Positions 45,039 through 55,345 are shown, numbered from the stretch's first letter. The stretch is 64,000 nt of DNA from Micromonospora parva (GCF_000718515.1 NZ_JNZS01000011.1:245244-309243); one strand, 5' to 3'. Notes: generated by a model from the letters alone, not told the origin. Numbers and translations are program-made.

Positions 45039-47186
45039 TCAGCCGGCGGATTCCGCGGCGGCGTAGTCGCGGGCCACCCGGACCATCTCCACCAGTCCGC
45101 CGGCGTACTCCTGGGATTCGCCGTGCGCCTCGTCGAACGGCGGCTGGAAGCCGACGCCCTCCCACTGGTTGGTCGCCGGGTTCCACCGGTCGTTGCCGAC
45201 CTCGAAGTCCCAGGCGAAGATGCCCAGCTCGTAGTAGAGCTGGTCGGCCGAGTTGCCGGCGGCGGAGTAGAGCACGTCGGCGACCGGTCCGGTCTGCGAC
45301 GGCCAGGTCACGGTGCCGCGCTCCTGTGCGATGGCGCCGACGATCCGCCGGGCGCTGTTGAGGAACAGCGTCGACTCGTCGATCGACGGCCGGGGCAGGG
45401 TGATCCGCCCATCGGCCCGGTACGCCCCGGGCGGCCACATGAAGTACCCGCCGTAGGAGTGCACGTTCATCGCGAACTTGATGTTCGGGTGGTCCTTGGC
45501 GAGCGCGATCACGTTGCTGCTCTCCGCCTCGGACAGCTCGGCGGTGCCCGCGTAGTTGCCGGACAGGCAGTTCGCGCTGGCGCCCACGTAGCCGTCGAAG
45601 TACGACCCGACGGTGTAGTTGCGGTTGATGTCGACGCCCCACGAGGTGCGGTTCTTCGGGTCGCGGGCCGCCCCGGTGCAGTGGTTGACCAGGTTCTTGC
45701 GCTGGAAGTTGAAGTCGTTGAACGAGTAGTTCGCGCCGTCCGGGTTGACCGTCGGGATAACGAAGATGTCGACCTGTTCCAGCAGTTCACGGGTGGCCGG
45801 GTCGGTGCGGGCGTTGGCCAGCATCCGCTCGGCGAACTCCAGCGTCACCAGTGGGGTGGCCCACTCGCGGGCGTGTTCCTGGGAGTACGCGAGCACCCCG
45901 ACCCGGGAGCCGTCCCGGTGTACGCCGAGGCGCAGCGCCTGCACCGTCCACGGCCGGGCGGGCACCTCGGTGCCCTGGAGGCCGTCGTCGATTCGGGTGG
46001 GGCCGGCGACGGGCATCGGCAGCCCGGCCGAGCCGTCCTCGACGGTGGCCCGGAACCGCTCCGGTTGGCGGGCGTTGATCGCCGCCGCCACCTCGTCGGT
46101 GGTGCTCACCGTCTTGCCAGCGGTGTCGGTGGCCAGCGAGACGGTGAGGACGCGGTCGCGGTAGTTGACGGTCAGCGGTCGGTTCGCCCGGCCCGGGTCG
46201 ACCGTCCGCACCTGTACGCCGTTCATGTTCTGGTCGCCGAAGCGGACCGACTCGACCACCACGGCGGCCACCGCCGGGTCGCCCAGGTAGCCGGCGGCGT
46301 TGCGCCGGTACCCCTGGGTCCTGTTCGGCAGGTCGATCACGTCCACCAGGTCCCGGTACTGGCGGGCCAGGCGCTTGATCCGCGCCTGGATGTCGATCGG
46401 CGTGAGGTACGCGTCGATGAAGTCCTTCTGGTAGCCGGCCGGCAGCGGGGGCGGGGAGACGTTCGGCCAGAGCGCCGGCGTGACCACCCGGCTGACCCCG
46501 CCGAGGCTGGAGGTGGCGGTCAACTGGACCGGCCGGTTCGGCACCGGCTGGGGAAGGTTGTAGTGGTACTGGTACTCGCCCGAGTCCTCGAACCGGTACA
46601 GCGGGAACGACCCGGTGGCGCCGTCCGCCGTCCGCCAGCTGACCGTGATCTCCACGTCCGGGTCGTCGGTGGCGGTGGTGGCCACCTGGGCCTGCAGGAA
46701 GGTCTGCCCTCCGATGGTCCACCAGTACGCCTGCTGCACCTGGAGGGTGTCCACGGCAGTGGCGGCGGCGGTGGACCGCTGGCCGGCGGCCGGCGTACGC
46801 AGGCCGGCGGCGGTGCGGGCCTGAGCCGCGCGGACGCTGTCGGCGTAGTTCCGGGTGCCGTCTCCGGCACGCTGCACGACCTGCACGGCGGTCGCGCCCT
46901 GCGCGGTCAGTTCGGCGAGCTGCGTACCGGTGAGCACCAGGTCGGCGAGGATCCGCCCGTCGCGGGCGCGGGGTCGGTTGGCCAGGTCCGCGCCGGCGGC
47001 GACGAGCCGGTCCAGTTGGGCCTGATCGCGGAGCTGGACCCGGACCAGGGCGGTCTCGGTGGCGGTCAGGGTGATCGGGCTGGCCGGGGCAGCGGGTGCC
47101 GCCGCTGCCGAACCGGGATGGGACAGCACCGCGCTGATCAGGATCGCTGTGGTGGCGGCAGCTGTCCACCGTCGTCGGACGATCAT
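45039..47186 (-). CDS. Secreted zinc carboxypeptidase (M14)
   Basis: 715-residue exported metallopeptidase. Signal peptide residues 1-~29 (RRRWTAAATTAILISAVLSHPGSAAAA). A beta-rich prodomain-like region covers ~40-290, and the M14 catalytic domain ~300-700 has YSQEHAREW (zinc His and Glu, near 437), VNPDG, INRNY, NVHSYGG (third zinc His, near 574) and the catalytic Glu segment YYELGIFAWDFEVG. It trims C-terminal residues from peptides outside the cell. It is divergent from the giant RHS gene with a 238 bp region between. Confidence 0.93.
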   Translation of the reverse strand: MIVRRRWTAAATTAILISAVLSHPGSAAAAPAAPASPITLTATETALVRVQLRDQAQLDRLVAAGADLANRPRARDGRILADLVLTGTQLAELTAQGATAVQVVQRAGDGTRNYADSVRAAQARTAAGLRTPAAGQRSTAAATAVDTLQVQQAYWWTIGGQTFLQAQVATTATDDPDVEITVSWRTADGATGSFPLYRFEDSGEYQYHYNLPQPVPNRPVQLTATSSLGGVSRVVTPALWPNVSPPPLPAGYQKDFIDAYLTPIDIQARIKRLARQYRDLVDVIDLPNRTQGYRRNAAGYLGDPAVAAVVVESVRFGDQNMNGVQVRTVDPGRANRPLTVNYRDRVLTVSLATDTAGKTVSTTDEVAAAINARQPERFRATVEDGSAGLPMPVAGPTRIDDGLQGTEVPARPWTVQALRLGVHRDGSRVGVLAYSQEHAREWATPLVTLEFAERMLANARTDPATRELLEQVDIFVIPTVNPDGANYSFNDFNFQRKNLVNHCTGAARDPKNRTSWGVDINRNYTVGSYFDGYVGASANCLSGNYAGTAELSEAESSNVIALAKDHPNIKFAMNVHSYGGYFMWPPGAYRADGRITLPRPSIDESTLFLNSARRIVGAIAQERGTVTWPSQTGPVADVLYSAAGNSADQLYYELGIFAWDFEVGNDRWNPATNQWEGVGFQPPFDEAHGESQEYAGGLVEMVRVARDYAAAESAG

Positions 47187-47424
47187 GTGCCCTCCTGTGA
47201 CGGACGTAGATGTGCGTGGTCCTTACACCAGTGCACAGATCGACAACTGTCAAGAGACGGGGTGGCGCGGACCCGCCGGGGCGAAGCTCACGGAACGTGG
47301 TCGCGATCAATCAATTAGGTCAGATGTCCTGCTTGTTCTCGCAAGTTGTGACGGCTCTTTACAGTGCCGCTACTCGATCTCTAATGTCTGGCCCACTATC
47401 CGGGCTTGATCACGGGGGTTGCTG
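47187..47424. promoter_or_regulatory. Divergent upstream region of M14 peptidase and RHS toxin genes
   Basis: 238 bp without a gene, noticeably less GC-rich than flanking DNA (stretches such as gatcaatcaattaggtcag and gttctcgcaagttgtgacgg). It should contain both promoters. No unambiguous -35/-10 pair or operator was identified. Confidence 0.4.
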
Positions 47425-50400
47425 ATGCCTGGTTGGTTTTCGCCTGCGCCTGTTGCCGCGTTCGCCTCTCTCATCCAGCGGGCCAGTCGCCGCCGTGCCG
47501 GCCGCCGCTCGGGCATCGCGGCCGTCGTCGTGACCGCCCTGGTGGCGAACCTGCTGGTCGCGCCGGTGCCCGCCGCCCAGGCCGCGGCGCACCGACCACC
47601 CACGCCCAAGGCGGTGTCAACGGTTCCGGTCACCGCTGTGCAGGCCCGCCCGGCCGGCAAGGCCGCCGAGCCGGCGCCGGCGAGCGCCAAGCCGGCGGCG
47701 GTCTGGCCGGCGGCGGGTGCGGCAGTGGTCGACCTGTCGACCGCGGCGACGGGGGAGAAGGTCCGGGCCGGCGGTTCATCGGTACGGCTGGCCGCCCCCG
47801 CCACCACGAACCGCTCGGCGACGGCGGGACCGCGCAGGGTACGGGTCGAGATCCATGACCGGGCCACCACGGACCGCGCCGGGGTCCGCGGTGCCCTCTT
47901 CTCGGTCAACCGGGCGGACGGCGCGACCGCAGCGGGCCCGGTCGACGTCACAGTGGACTACCGCTCGTTCGCGAGCGCGTACGGCGCCGACTGGGCGAGC
48001 CGGCTGCGGCTGGTGGCGCTGCCGGAGTGCGCGCTGCGTACCCCAGCGAAGAAGCAGTGCGCGGGTACGCCGCTGCCCTCCCGCAACGATCCCGCCGCGA
48101 AGACGGTCACCGCGACGGTTCAGGTGAGCGCGGCCACCAGTCTGGTCGCGGCGGCGGCAGCCGCGTCCGGGCCCGCCGGTGACTACTCGGCCACCCCGTT
48201 GCAGCCGTCGTCGACCTGGTCAGCTGGCGGACACTCGGGCGCCTTCACCTGGTCGTACCCGATGCGGGTGCCGCCGGCCCCCGGTGGGCCCGCCCCGCAG
48301 TTGGAGTTGAGCTACTCGTCCCAGTCCGTCGACGGTCGCCACGCGGCGTCCAACAACCAGCCGTCCTGGGTGGGCGAGGGCTTCGAGGCCGGGTTCGGGG
48401 GTTACATCGAGCGGCGCTACCGGTCCTGCGCGGAGGACATGGACGGCACCGCCAACAACGAGCTGGAGACCGGTGACCAGTGCTGGGAAACCAACAACGC
48501 CACGCTGTCGCTCAGCGGCCATTCCGGTGAGCTGATCTACAACTCGTCGGAAGACCGTTGGCACCTGCGCAACGACGACGGCTCCCGGATCGAGCGCAAG
48601 ACCGGCGCGGTCAACGGCGACAACGACGGCGAGTACTGGGTGGTCACCACCACCGACGGCAAGCAGTACTGGTTCGGCGCCCACCGTCTGCCCGGCTGGA
48701 CGTCCGGCAACCCGGTGACCAACTCGACGTGGACGATGCCGGTGTTCGGCAACGAGACGGGGGAGCCCTGCCACGCCACCAGGTACGCCGATTCGGACTG
48801 CACGCAGGCCTGGCGCTGGAACCTCGACTACGTCGTCGACCTGCACGGCAACTCGATGTCGTACTGGTACGTGAAGGAGACCAACAAGTACGGTCGCAAC
48901 CGGGACGCCGACGACGCCGCCAGCTACGACCGGGGCGGCTGGCTGGACCGGATCGACTACGGCACCCGGCGCGACGACGGCGTGGAGTCGGTGCTCAACA
49001 CGCCGGCCCCACTGCGGGTCGAGCTCACCGAGGCGGACCGCTGCCTGAGCAGCTGCACCACCCACGACGAGGTGCGCTGGCCGGACACCCCCTGGGACAG
49101 CGAGTGCACCGGGAGCTCCTGCGAGGACACCTTCTCTCCGACGTTCTGGACGACCAAGCGGCTCGCCTCGGTGACCACCCAGGTGCGCAACGGCACCGGC
49201 TACCGCAACGTGGAGCGGTGGACATTCGGCCACACCTTCCCGGACCCCGGTGACGGCACCCGGGCCGGTCTGTGGCTGGACAAGATCTCCCACACCGGTC
49301 TGGCCGGTGCCACCAGCACCGTGCCCGACATCGAGTTCACCCCGGTCCAACTCTCCAACCGGGTGGACACGATCGACTTCGCCGCGGCGATGAACTGGAT
49401 GCGGATCGCGAAGATCCGCACCGAGTCGGGCGGCACCACGAGCGTCACCTACTCGGCACCCGACTGCGTCGCCGGTCAGACGCCGACACCCCACACGAAC
49501 ACCCGACGGTGCTACCCGGTCATCTGGATGCCGGAGGGCTACCAGAAACCGGTGACCGACTGGTTCCACAAGTACGTGGTGACGACCGTCTACGAGAACG
49601 ACAACACCGGCGGGGCGCCGCCGCAGGGCAGCCCTCGCGTCGCCTACAAGTACGACTACTACGACGGCGCGGCCTGGCACTACAACGACGACGACGGGCT
49701 CGTCGACCCGAAGCACAAGACCTGGTCCGACTTCCGTGGCTACGGCCGGGTCGGGGTCACCGTCGGCGACACGGGCGAACAGTCGTACACGGAGACCCGC
49801 TACTTCCGGGGCATGAACGGCGACCGCGCCGCGCCGACCGGCGGCACCAGGTCGGTCACCATCGACGGGATCGCCGACGAGGACTGGTACGCCGGTACGC
49901 CTCGGGAGACCAGGACGTTCAACGGGCCGACCGGCCCGGTGGTGTCCCGGCAGACCAGTGATCCGTGGGCGTCCGCGGCGACCGCCAGCCGGACGATCAA
50001 CGGGGACACCGTCAGCGCCCGGATTCTCCGGGTGGGCACCACCCGCGCGTACACCACGCTCGACGCCGGCCGTGGTGAACGGGTCACCCGGACGACCACC
50101 AGCTACGACGCGTACGGGATGGCCGTCAGCGTCGATGACTTCGGCGACGACAAGGTCGCCGGAGACGAGCAGTGCACCAAGACGGACTACACGCCGCGCA
50201 ACACCACGAACTGGCTGATGGACCGGGTCCACCGGGTTCAGCGCTACGCGGTGAAGTGCGCCGACGCCGCCACCCCCGGATCGTTGACCGAGGACGACGT
50301 CATCGGTGAGACCCGGACCTGGTACGACGGCAACGCCTTCGAGGAGGCGGCCACCAGGGGCCTGACCACCCGCACCGAGGAGATGGAGGCCTGGAACGCG

Positions 50401-53400
50401 GGCGCGCCGACCTTCACCACCGTGAACCAGGCCGGGTACGACGCGCAGGGCCGGATGACCTCGTCACGGGACGCGCTGAGCTACGAGACGAAGACCGCCT
50501 ACACCCCGGCCAGCGGGGGTCCGGTGACGTCGACCGCGGTGACCAATCCGCTCCAGCACGTGCTGACCACCACGATCGAACCGGCCTGGGGCACGGCGAC
50601 GTCGGTGGTGGACGCGAACGGCAAACGCACCGACGTGACGTACGACGGTCTGGGCCGGCTCACTGCCGTGTGGCTGCCGGGTAGGACGAAGGGCACCGAC
50701 ACCGCCGACCTGACCTACGGGTACCACGTCCGTAACGACGCCGCCACCGTGGTCTCCGCCTCGAAACTGAACGCGAAGGGCGACTACGTCACGGCGTACA
50801 CCTTCTACGACGGGCTGCTGCGCAACCGGCAGACCCAGGCGCCGTCGCCCTCCGGCGGTCGCCTGCTCACCGACGTGTTCTACGACACCGCCGGTCGACA
50901 GGTGAAGACCTTCGCGCCGTACCACGCAGCCGGTGCGCCGGGCACCACCCTGGTCACGGCGACCGAGCGGGCCTTCGTCCCCACCCAGGACCTGACCGTG
51001 TACGACGGTGCCGGGCGGGTCACCGCGACGGTCTTCCAGCCCTACGACGTCGAGAAGTGGAGGTCCAGCACCTACTACGCCGGCGACCGCACCGACGTCA
51101 CCCCGCTGGCGGGCGGCACCGCCACCTCGACCGTCACCGACGCCCGGGGCCGCACCGTGCAGTTGCGGCAGTACCGGGGGGCCGTGCCGACACCGGGCAC
51201 CGCCGGCAGTTGGGACGCCAGCACCTACACCTTCAACCGCAAGGGTCAGCTGACGAGCTTCGCCGACCCGGCGGGCAACGACTGGACGTACACCTACGAC
51301 ATCCGCGGCCGGCAGAAGACGGTGGACGATCCCGACGCGGGCGTCACCAGCCTCACGTACGACAACGCCGGTCGCACCGCCACCACCACCGACGGTCGAG
51401 GGAAGAAACTCGCGTACCTGTACGACCCGCTGAACCGAAAGCGCGCCGTCTACGACGACCAGGTCGGTGGGACCATGCGGGCCCAGTGGGTGTACGACAC
51501 CCTCGCCAAGGGCCAGCTCACCCAGAGCACCCGGTTCGTGGGGTCGAGCTCGTACCAGGTCAAGACGACCGGTTACACGGACGCCTACCAGCCCACCGGC
51601 ATCTCCGTTGTCATCCCCGCCTCGGAAACCGGCATCGCCGGCACCTACACCTTCGCCAGCAACTGGAACCGGGACGGCTCGTTGGCGTCGAGCACCTTCC
51701 CGTCCACCAACAGCGGCCTCCCCGCGGAGACCCTGACGTACGGCTACAACGACCTCGGGCTGCCCACCACAGTCGACACGATCTACGGAACGAGCAACCA
51801 GTCGTACGTCGAGGGCACCGACTACAACGCGCTCGGCCAGGTGGACCAGTACCGCTTCTGGACCGGCAGCGGCGGACGCGTCTGGCAGGCGTTCACCCGC
51901 GAACTGGAGACCGGTCGGCTGACCGGGATCCGCACCGACCGCGACACGGTGGCGCCGAACATCGTCGCCGACGTGCGCTACACGTACGACCCCACGGGCA
52001 ACATCGTCAAGACCCAGGACGTCACGCCCGATCCGGTCGATGACACGCAGTGCTTCGGCTACGACCAGCTGCGCCGACTCACCGAGGCGTGGACCCCGGC
52101 CAGTGGGGACTGCGGCACCGCGCCGTCCGTCGCCGGCCTGGGCGGCCCGGCGAAGTACTGGCACAGTTGGACGTTCGACAACGTCGGCAACCGGCGTACC
52201 CACACCGAGCACACCAGTACCGGGAACGCGACCACCGACTACGCCTACCCGGCGGCGCGCAGTCCGCAACCGCATGCCCTCTCCGGCACCACCGGCGCCC
52301 GTACCGGCTCCTACACGTACGACAAGAGCGGCAACACCCTCACCCGACCCACCGACTCCTCGGGCACGCAGACCCTGACCTGGGACGTCGAGGGTCGCCT
52401 GCAGACCTCCACCGACAGCACCGGGGCGACCAGCTTCGTCTACGACGCGGACGGCAAGCGGCTCATCCGCCGCGACCCGACCGGTAGCACTCTCTACCTC
52501 CCGGGTCAGGAGATCCGCTACACCAAGAGCACCGCCTCCACCGCGTGCACCCGCTACTACGCCCACGCGGGCGCCACCATCGCCTCCCGCACCACCGCCG
52601 GCCTGAGCTGGCTCAGCAATGACAACCACGGGACTGCCCAGGTCAGCGTCAACGACACGTCGCAGCAGGCGAGCATCCGGCGGCAACTGCCGTACGGGAA
52701 GGACCGTGGCACCGGTGTCGCCTGGCCCAACAGCAAGGGCTTCGTGGGCGGCACCATCGACAACACCGGCCTGACCCACCTCGGGGCACGGGAGTACGAC
52801 CCCACGATCGGACGGTTCGTCAGCGTCGACCCGCTGCAGGACCTGAGCGATCCGCAGCAGTGGCACGGCTACGCCTACTCCAACAACAACCCCACCACCT
52901 TCAGCGACCCCAGCGGCCTCATCCCCGCCGACTGTGCCGAGATCGTGGGCGGCTGCCCCGACTACCAGGTCGGCAACGAGAAGGCCAACCGCAAGAACAG
53001 CAAGAAGAAGACCTGCTGGCCCATCAAGTGCAGCAGCGTCATGAAGCAGAAGAACCCGAACATCCTGGGTCACGTCATCCTCGTACCGCCGACCATCGAC
53101 CTGGACCGGTTCACCGAGCTCTGGGCCGACTCCCAGGCGGAAGTGCTCGGCATGGCCGCCGGCTGGGACCCGAGTCAGGTCCTGCACCAGGAGTTCCAAC
53201 TGGCGATGCAGGTCTGCGGGGAGATCGACGACGAGGCATGCCACAAGTGGATTCAGGACGTCCTGTGGCCTGGCTACTGGGCGACCATGATGCCCCTGCC
53301 CGACGACGACGGAGTCGCCCTGCCGGTCGGCATGACGGCCCTGGGACGCGCGGCGCTGCCCCCCGGTGCCCAGCTACCGACGCAGACCGGCCTCAAGCCG

Positions 53401-54141
53401 GTGTGGCAGCAGGGCGGCCCGTGCAGCTTCGCCGGCGCGACCGAAGTCCTGATGGCGGACGGCAGCACGAAGCCGATCAAGGACATCAAGGTCGGTGACG
53501 AGGTGCTGGCGACCGACCCGGTCACCGGTGAGCAGGGGCCGCGGACGGTTGGTCACCTGTGGGTCCACGAGGACGACATGGTGGCGCTGTCGGTCGACGG
53601 CAAGGTCCTGGCGACGACCGAGGACCATCCGTTCTGGAACGCCACCGACAGGCAGTGGCAGCCGGCCGCCGAGCTCGACCGTGGCGACGTTCTGCGCACC
53701 GCTACCGGCGAGGGCGTGGCCGTCGACGGCCCGGCCCTCGAATGGGTGGGACGAGGCCAGGCCTACAACCTGACCGTCGCGGATCTTCACACGTACTATG
53801 TGCTCGCCGGCAAAACCCCGGTGCTCGTCCACAACACTGGCTGCGCCCCGGACCTCGGCCCGAAATGGAAGCCGCGTCCCGAGACCGAAATTCCCTGCAG
53901 CACTGGTTGCGAGCGCGTCGCTGCGCAGGTTCAGAAAAAGATCGGTGGTGAGATCGTGACCATCAGGCATGGAAACTTTTTCCTCGGCAAGTATCGGGGC
54001 CAGGATACCGGATGGTATACCCACACCGTAGTTGTCAAGGACGGCCGAGTCTTCGACGCGTTCAGCGGCAGAAATGGCGTCCCGATCAATGAGTACAAGG
54101 GCTTGTGGGAATACAATGACACGATCCAGTTCGGATTCTGA
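47425..54141 (+). CDS. Giant secreted RHS/YD-repeat polymorphic toxin with Hint and papain-like C-terminus
   Basis: 2,238 residues. The N-terminus has an Arg-rich start and a hydrophobic signal segment (~31-47), with cleavage likely after AQA (~52). Then follow a SpvB/TcdB-like beta region (~230-700), many YD/RHS repeats (~760-1790), and the RHS core ending YDPTIGRFVSVDPLQ (~1791). A linker precedes a Hint autoprocessing domain from CSFAGATEVLMADGSTKPI (~2003) to PVLVHNT (~2137). The last ~100 residues (2138-2238) are the toxin: CERVAAQVQKKIGG, YTHTVVVKDG and VFDAFSG supply Cys, His and Asp as in a papain fold. The ATG at 47425 has GGGGGT upstream. The immunity gene follows at once. Confidence 0.93.
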   Translation: MPGWFSPAPVAAFASLIQRASRRRAGRRSGIAAVVVTALVANLLVAPVPAAQAAAHRPPTPKAVSTVPVTAVQARPAGKAAEPAPASAKPAAVWPAAGAAVVDLSTAATGEKVRAGGSSVRLAAPATTNRSATAGPRRVRVEIHDRATTDRAGVRGALFSVNRADGATAAGPVDVTVDYRSFASAYGADWASRLRLVALPECALRTPAKKQCAGTPLPSRNDPAAKTVTATVQVSAATSLVAAAAAASGPAGDYSATPLQPSSTWSAGGHSGAFTWSYPMRVPPAPGGPAPQLELSYSSQSVDGRHAASNNQPSWVGEGFEAGFGGYIERRYRSCAEDMDGTANNELETGDQCWETNNATLSLSGHSGELIYNSSEDRWHLRNDDGSRIERKTGAVNGDNDGEYWVVTTTDGKQYWFGAHRLPGWTSGNPVTNSTWTMPVFGNETGEPCHATRYADSDCTQAWRWNLDYVVDLHGNSMSYWYVKETNKYGRNRDADDAASYDRGGWLDRIDYGTRRDDGVESVLNTPAPLRVELTEADRCLSSCTTHDEVRWPDTPWDSECTGSSCEDTFSPTFWTTKRLASVTTQVRNGTGYRNVERWTFGHTFPDPGDGTRAGLWLDKISHTGLAGATSTVPDIEFTPVQLSNRVDTIDFAAAMNWMRIAKIRTESGGTTSVTYSAPDCVAGQTPTPHTNTRRCYPVIWMPEGYQKPVTDWFHKYVVTTVYENDNTGGAPPQGSPRVAYKYDYYDGAAWHYNDDDGLVDPKHKTWSDFRGYGRVGVTVGDTGEQSYTETRYFRGMNGDRAAPTGGTRSVTIDGIADEDWYAGTPRETRTFNGPTGPVVSRQTSDPWASAATASRTINGDTVSARILRVGTTRAYTTLDAGRGERVTRTTTSYDAYGMAVSVDDFGDDKVAGDEQCTKTDYTPRNTTNWLMDRVHRVQRYAVKCADAATPGSLTEDDVIGETRTWYDGNAFEEAATRGLTTRTEEMEAWNAGAPTFTTVNQAGYDAQGRMTSSRDALSYETKTAYTPASGGPVTSTAVTNPLQHVLTTTIEPAWGTATSVVDANGKRTDVTYDGLGRLTAVWLPGRTKGTDTADLTYGYHVRNDAATVVSASKLNAKGDYVTAYTFYDGLLRNRQTQAPSPSGGRLLTDVFYDTAGRQVKTFAPYHAAGAPGTTLVTATERAFVPTQDLTVYDGAGRVTATVFQPYDVEKWRSSTYYAGDRTDVTPLAGGTATSTVTDARGRTVQLRQYRGAVPTPGTAGSWDASTYTFNRKGQLTSFADPAGNDWTYTYDIRGRQKTVDDPDAGVTSLTYDNAGRTATTTDGRGKKLAYLYDPLNRKRAVYDDQVGGTMRAQWVYDTLAKGQLTQSTRFVGSSSYQVKTTGYTDAYQPTGISVVIPASETGIAGTYTFASNWNRDGSLASSTFPSTNSGLPAETLTYGYNDLGLPTTVDTIYGTSNQSYVEGTDYNALGQVDQYRFWTGSGGRVWQAFTRELETGRLTGIRTDRDTVAPNIVADVRYTYDPTGNIVKTQDVTPDPVDDTQCFGYDQLRRLTEAWTPASGDCGTAPSVAGLGGPAKYWHSWTFDNVGNRRTHTEHTSTGNATTDYAYPAARSPQPHALSGTTGARTGSYTYDKSGNTLTRPTDSSGTQTLTWDVEGRLQTSTDSTGATSFVYDADGKRLIRRDPTGSTLYLPGQEIRYTKSTASTACTRYYAHAGATIASRTTAGLSWLSNDNHGTAQVSVNDTSQQASIRRQLPYGKDRGTGVAWPNSKGFVGGTIDNTGLTHLGAREYDPTIGRFVSVDPLQDLSDPQQWHGYAYSNNNPTTFSDPSGLIPADCAEIVGGCPDYQVGNEKANRKNSKKKTCWPIKCSSVMKQKNPNILGHVILVPPTIDLDRFTELWADSQAEVLGMAAGWDPSQVLHQEFQLAMQVCGEIDDEACHKWIQDVLWPGYWATMMPLPDDDGVALPVGMTALGRAALPPGAQLPTQTGLKPVWQQGGPCSFAGATEVLMADGSTKPIKDIKVGDEVLATDPVTGEQGPRTVGHLWVHEDDMVALSVDGKVLATTEDHPFWNATDRQWQPAAELDRGDVLRTATGEGVAVDGPALEWVGRGQAYNLTVADLHTYYVLAGKTPVLVHNTGCAPDLGPKWKPRPETEIPCSTGCERVAAQVQKKIGGEIVTIRHGNFFLGKYRGQDTGWYTHTVVVKDGRVFDAFSGRNGVPINEYKGLWEYNDTIQFGF

Positions 54142-54151
54142 GGTGCGGGCT

Positions 54152-54562
54152 GTGGAACTGCAACGCACTCTAGAGCTACTTCGGAGGCGCCCCGGGATGC
54201 TTGGCGTTGACGGGTCGTTCGGGCAGACCGCCGCGTTTCTCGAAGGCGTGAACGTCGGGCAGCAGGGCGGCCTTCTCCAGGGGTTTCGGGAGTGGCTGGT
54301 GGTCCAGGTCGGCGACGGCGCCAATCTCACCTGGCGCGCGTTGGTAGTGCGCCTCGCCAACGGAGAGAGCGGCAGCGGCGGGTCAGAGGGCCCGTCCGCG
54401 GATGATGAGCGGCGGATCACTAGGGTTCTCTTTGATCAGCTGGACCAGTTTCTGGCCGCCCGTGAATCGACAGACGGGCTGTTGAAGATCTACGACAACT
54501 ATCTGAAGTGGCTTCGACGTCAGGATTGGTACACGCCGAACAGTCCGAGCTACCTCGACTAG
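54152..54562 (+). CDS. Probable immunity protein of the RHS toxin (unrecognised family)
   Basis: 136 residues, acidic, helical at both ends, with no recognised domain: LQRTLELLRRRPGMLGVDGSFGQ at the N-terminus and IYDNYLKWLRRQDWYTPNSP near the end. It starts (GTG at 54152, GAGG 7 nt upstream) 10 bp after the toxin stop. The local GC falls well below the neighbourhood, as expected for an exchangeable toxin-immunity cassette. Immunity is inferred from position; binding to the toxin is untested. Confidence 0.75.
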   Translation: MELQRTLELLRRRPGMLGVDGSFGQTAAFLEGVNVGQQGGLLQGFREWLVVQVGDGANLTWRALVVRLANGESGSGGSEGPSADDERRITRVLFDQLDQFLAARESTDGLLKIYDNYLKWLRRQDWYTPNSPSYLD

Positions 54563-54835
54563 TCGGAACTGGCGCGCCGTAGGGCCGGGTAGTGAACGAG
54601 CCCCACCGTCGGTCTTCGTGGCCAGTTCGATCGGCGACTGCTCAACCTGGGGCCGCGGTGGGCTCGTCCTCGCCGCGGCCCGCGGGAGTCGCTCCGGCAC
54701 GCTGGGCCGGCTCGTGCCGGTCGATATCCTCCCCGTCCGGTGCTCCGTTGATCCGTTGACAACTGCGCGAGTTTCGGAGCAACCCTCCGAGCCGGACCCC
54801 GCGTGACTAACTCGAAACGGGGATCGGAGGCCTGA

Positions 54836-55345
54836 ATGAGCGACCGCGACGAGGCGTTCGCCGAGTACTTCGCGGCACGGTCCGGGGCCATGCGCGGCAC
54901 CGCGTACCTGCTATGCGGCGACTGGCACCGGGCCGAAGACCTGGTCCAGACCACGTTCGTCAAGCTCTACCGGGTCTGGAACCGGATCTCCCGGCACGAG
55001 GTGCTCGACAGCTACGTGCGTCAGATCCTGGTCCGGACCTTCCTCGACGAGCGCCGCCGCGGTTGGTGGCTTCGGGAACGGGTGGGCGGCGAGGACACCG
55101 AGCAGGTGGCCCCGTCCGACTCGCCGGAGAGCCGGCTGGTGTTGCTCCAGGCGCTGGCCCGGGTGGCACCGCGGCAGCGGACCGTGCTGGTCCTGCGGTA
55201 CTGGGAGGACCTGTCGATCGAGGATGTCGCGGCGCTGCTGGAGTGTTCTCCAGGGACGGTGAAGAGCCAGGCGGCACGCGGGCTCGACACGTTGCGCGGC
55301 CTCCTGGCACCCACCTACAGCGGGATCGAGATGGGGGAGCGATGA
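54836..55345 (+). CDS. ECF RNA polymerase sigma factor, SigE family
   Basis: 169 residues with sigma-70 region 2 (YLLCGDWHRAEDLVQTTFVKLYRVW) and region 4 HTH (DLSIEDVAALLECSPGTVKSQAARGLDTLR). It belongs to the SigE group of actinobacterial extracytoplasmic sigma factors. ATG at 54836 follows GGAGGCCTGA. Its stop overlaps the start of a membrane-protein gene by 4 nt, which is presumably its anti-sigma or regulator partner. Target genes are unknown. Confidence 0.93.
   Translation: MSDRDEAFAEYFAARSGAMRGTAYLLCGDWHRAEDLVQTTFVKLYRVWNRISRHEVLDSYVRQILVRTFLDERRRGWWLRERVGGEDTEQVAPSDSPESRLVLLQALARVAPRQRTVLVLRYWEDLSIEDVAALLECSPGTVKSQAARGLDTLRGLLAPTYSGIEMGER

Noticed and set aside
50464..53244. 926-residue open frame antisense to the RHS gene
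   Set aside because: High-GC artefact: Gly/Arg/Val/Asp-rich mirror of the real gene with no domain, Shine-Dalgarno sequence or codon bias of its own.
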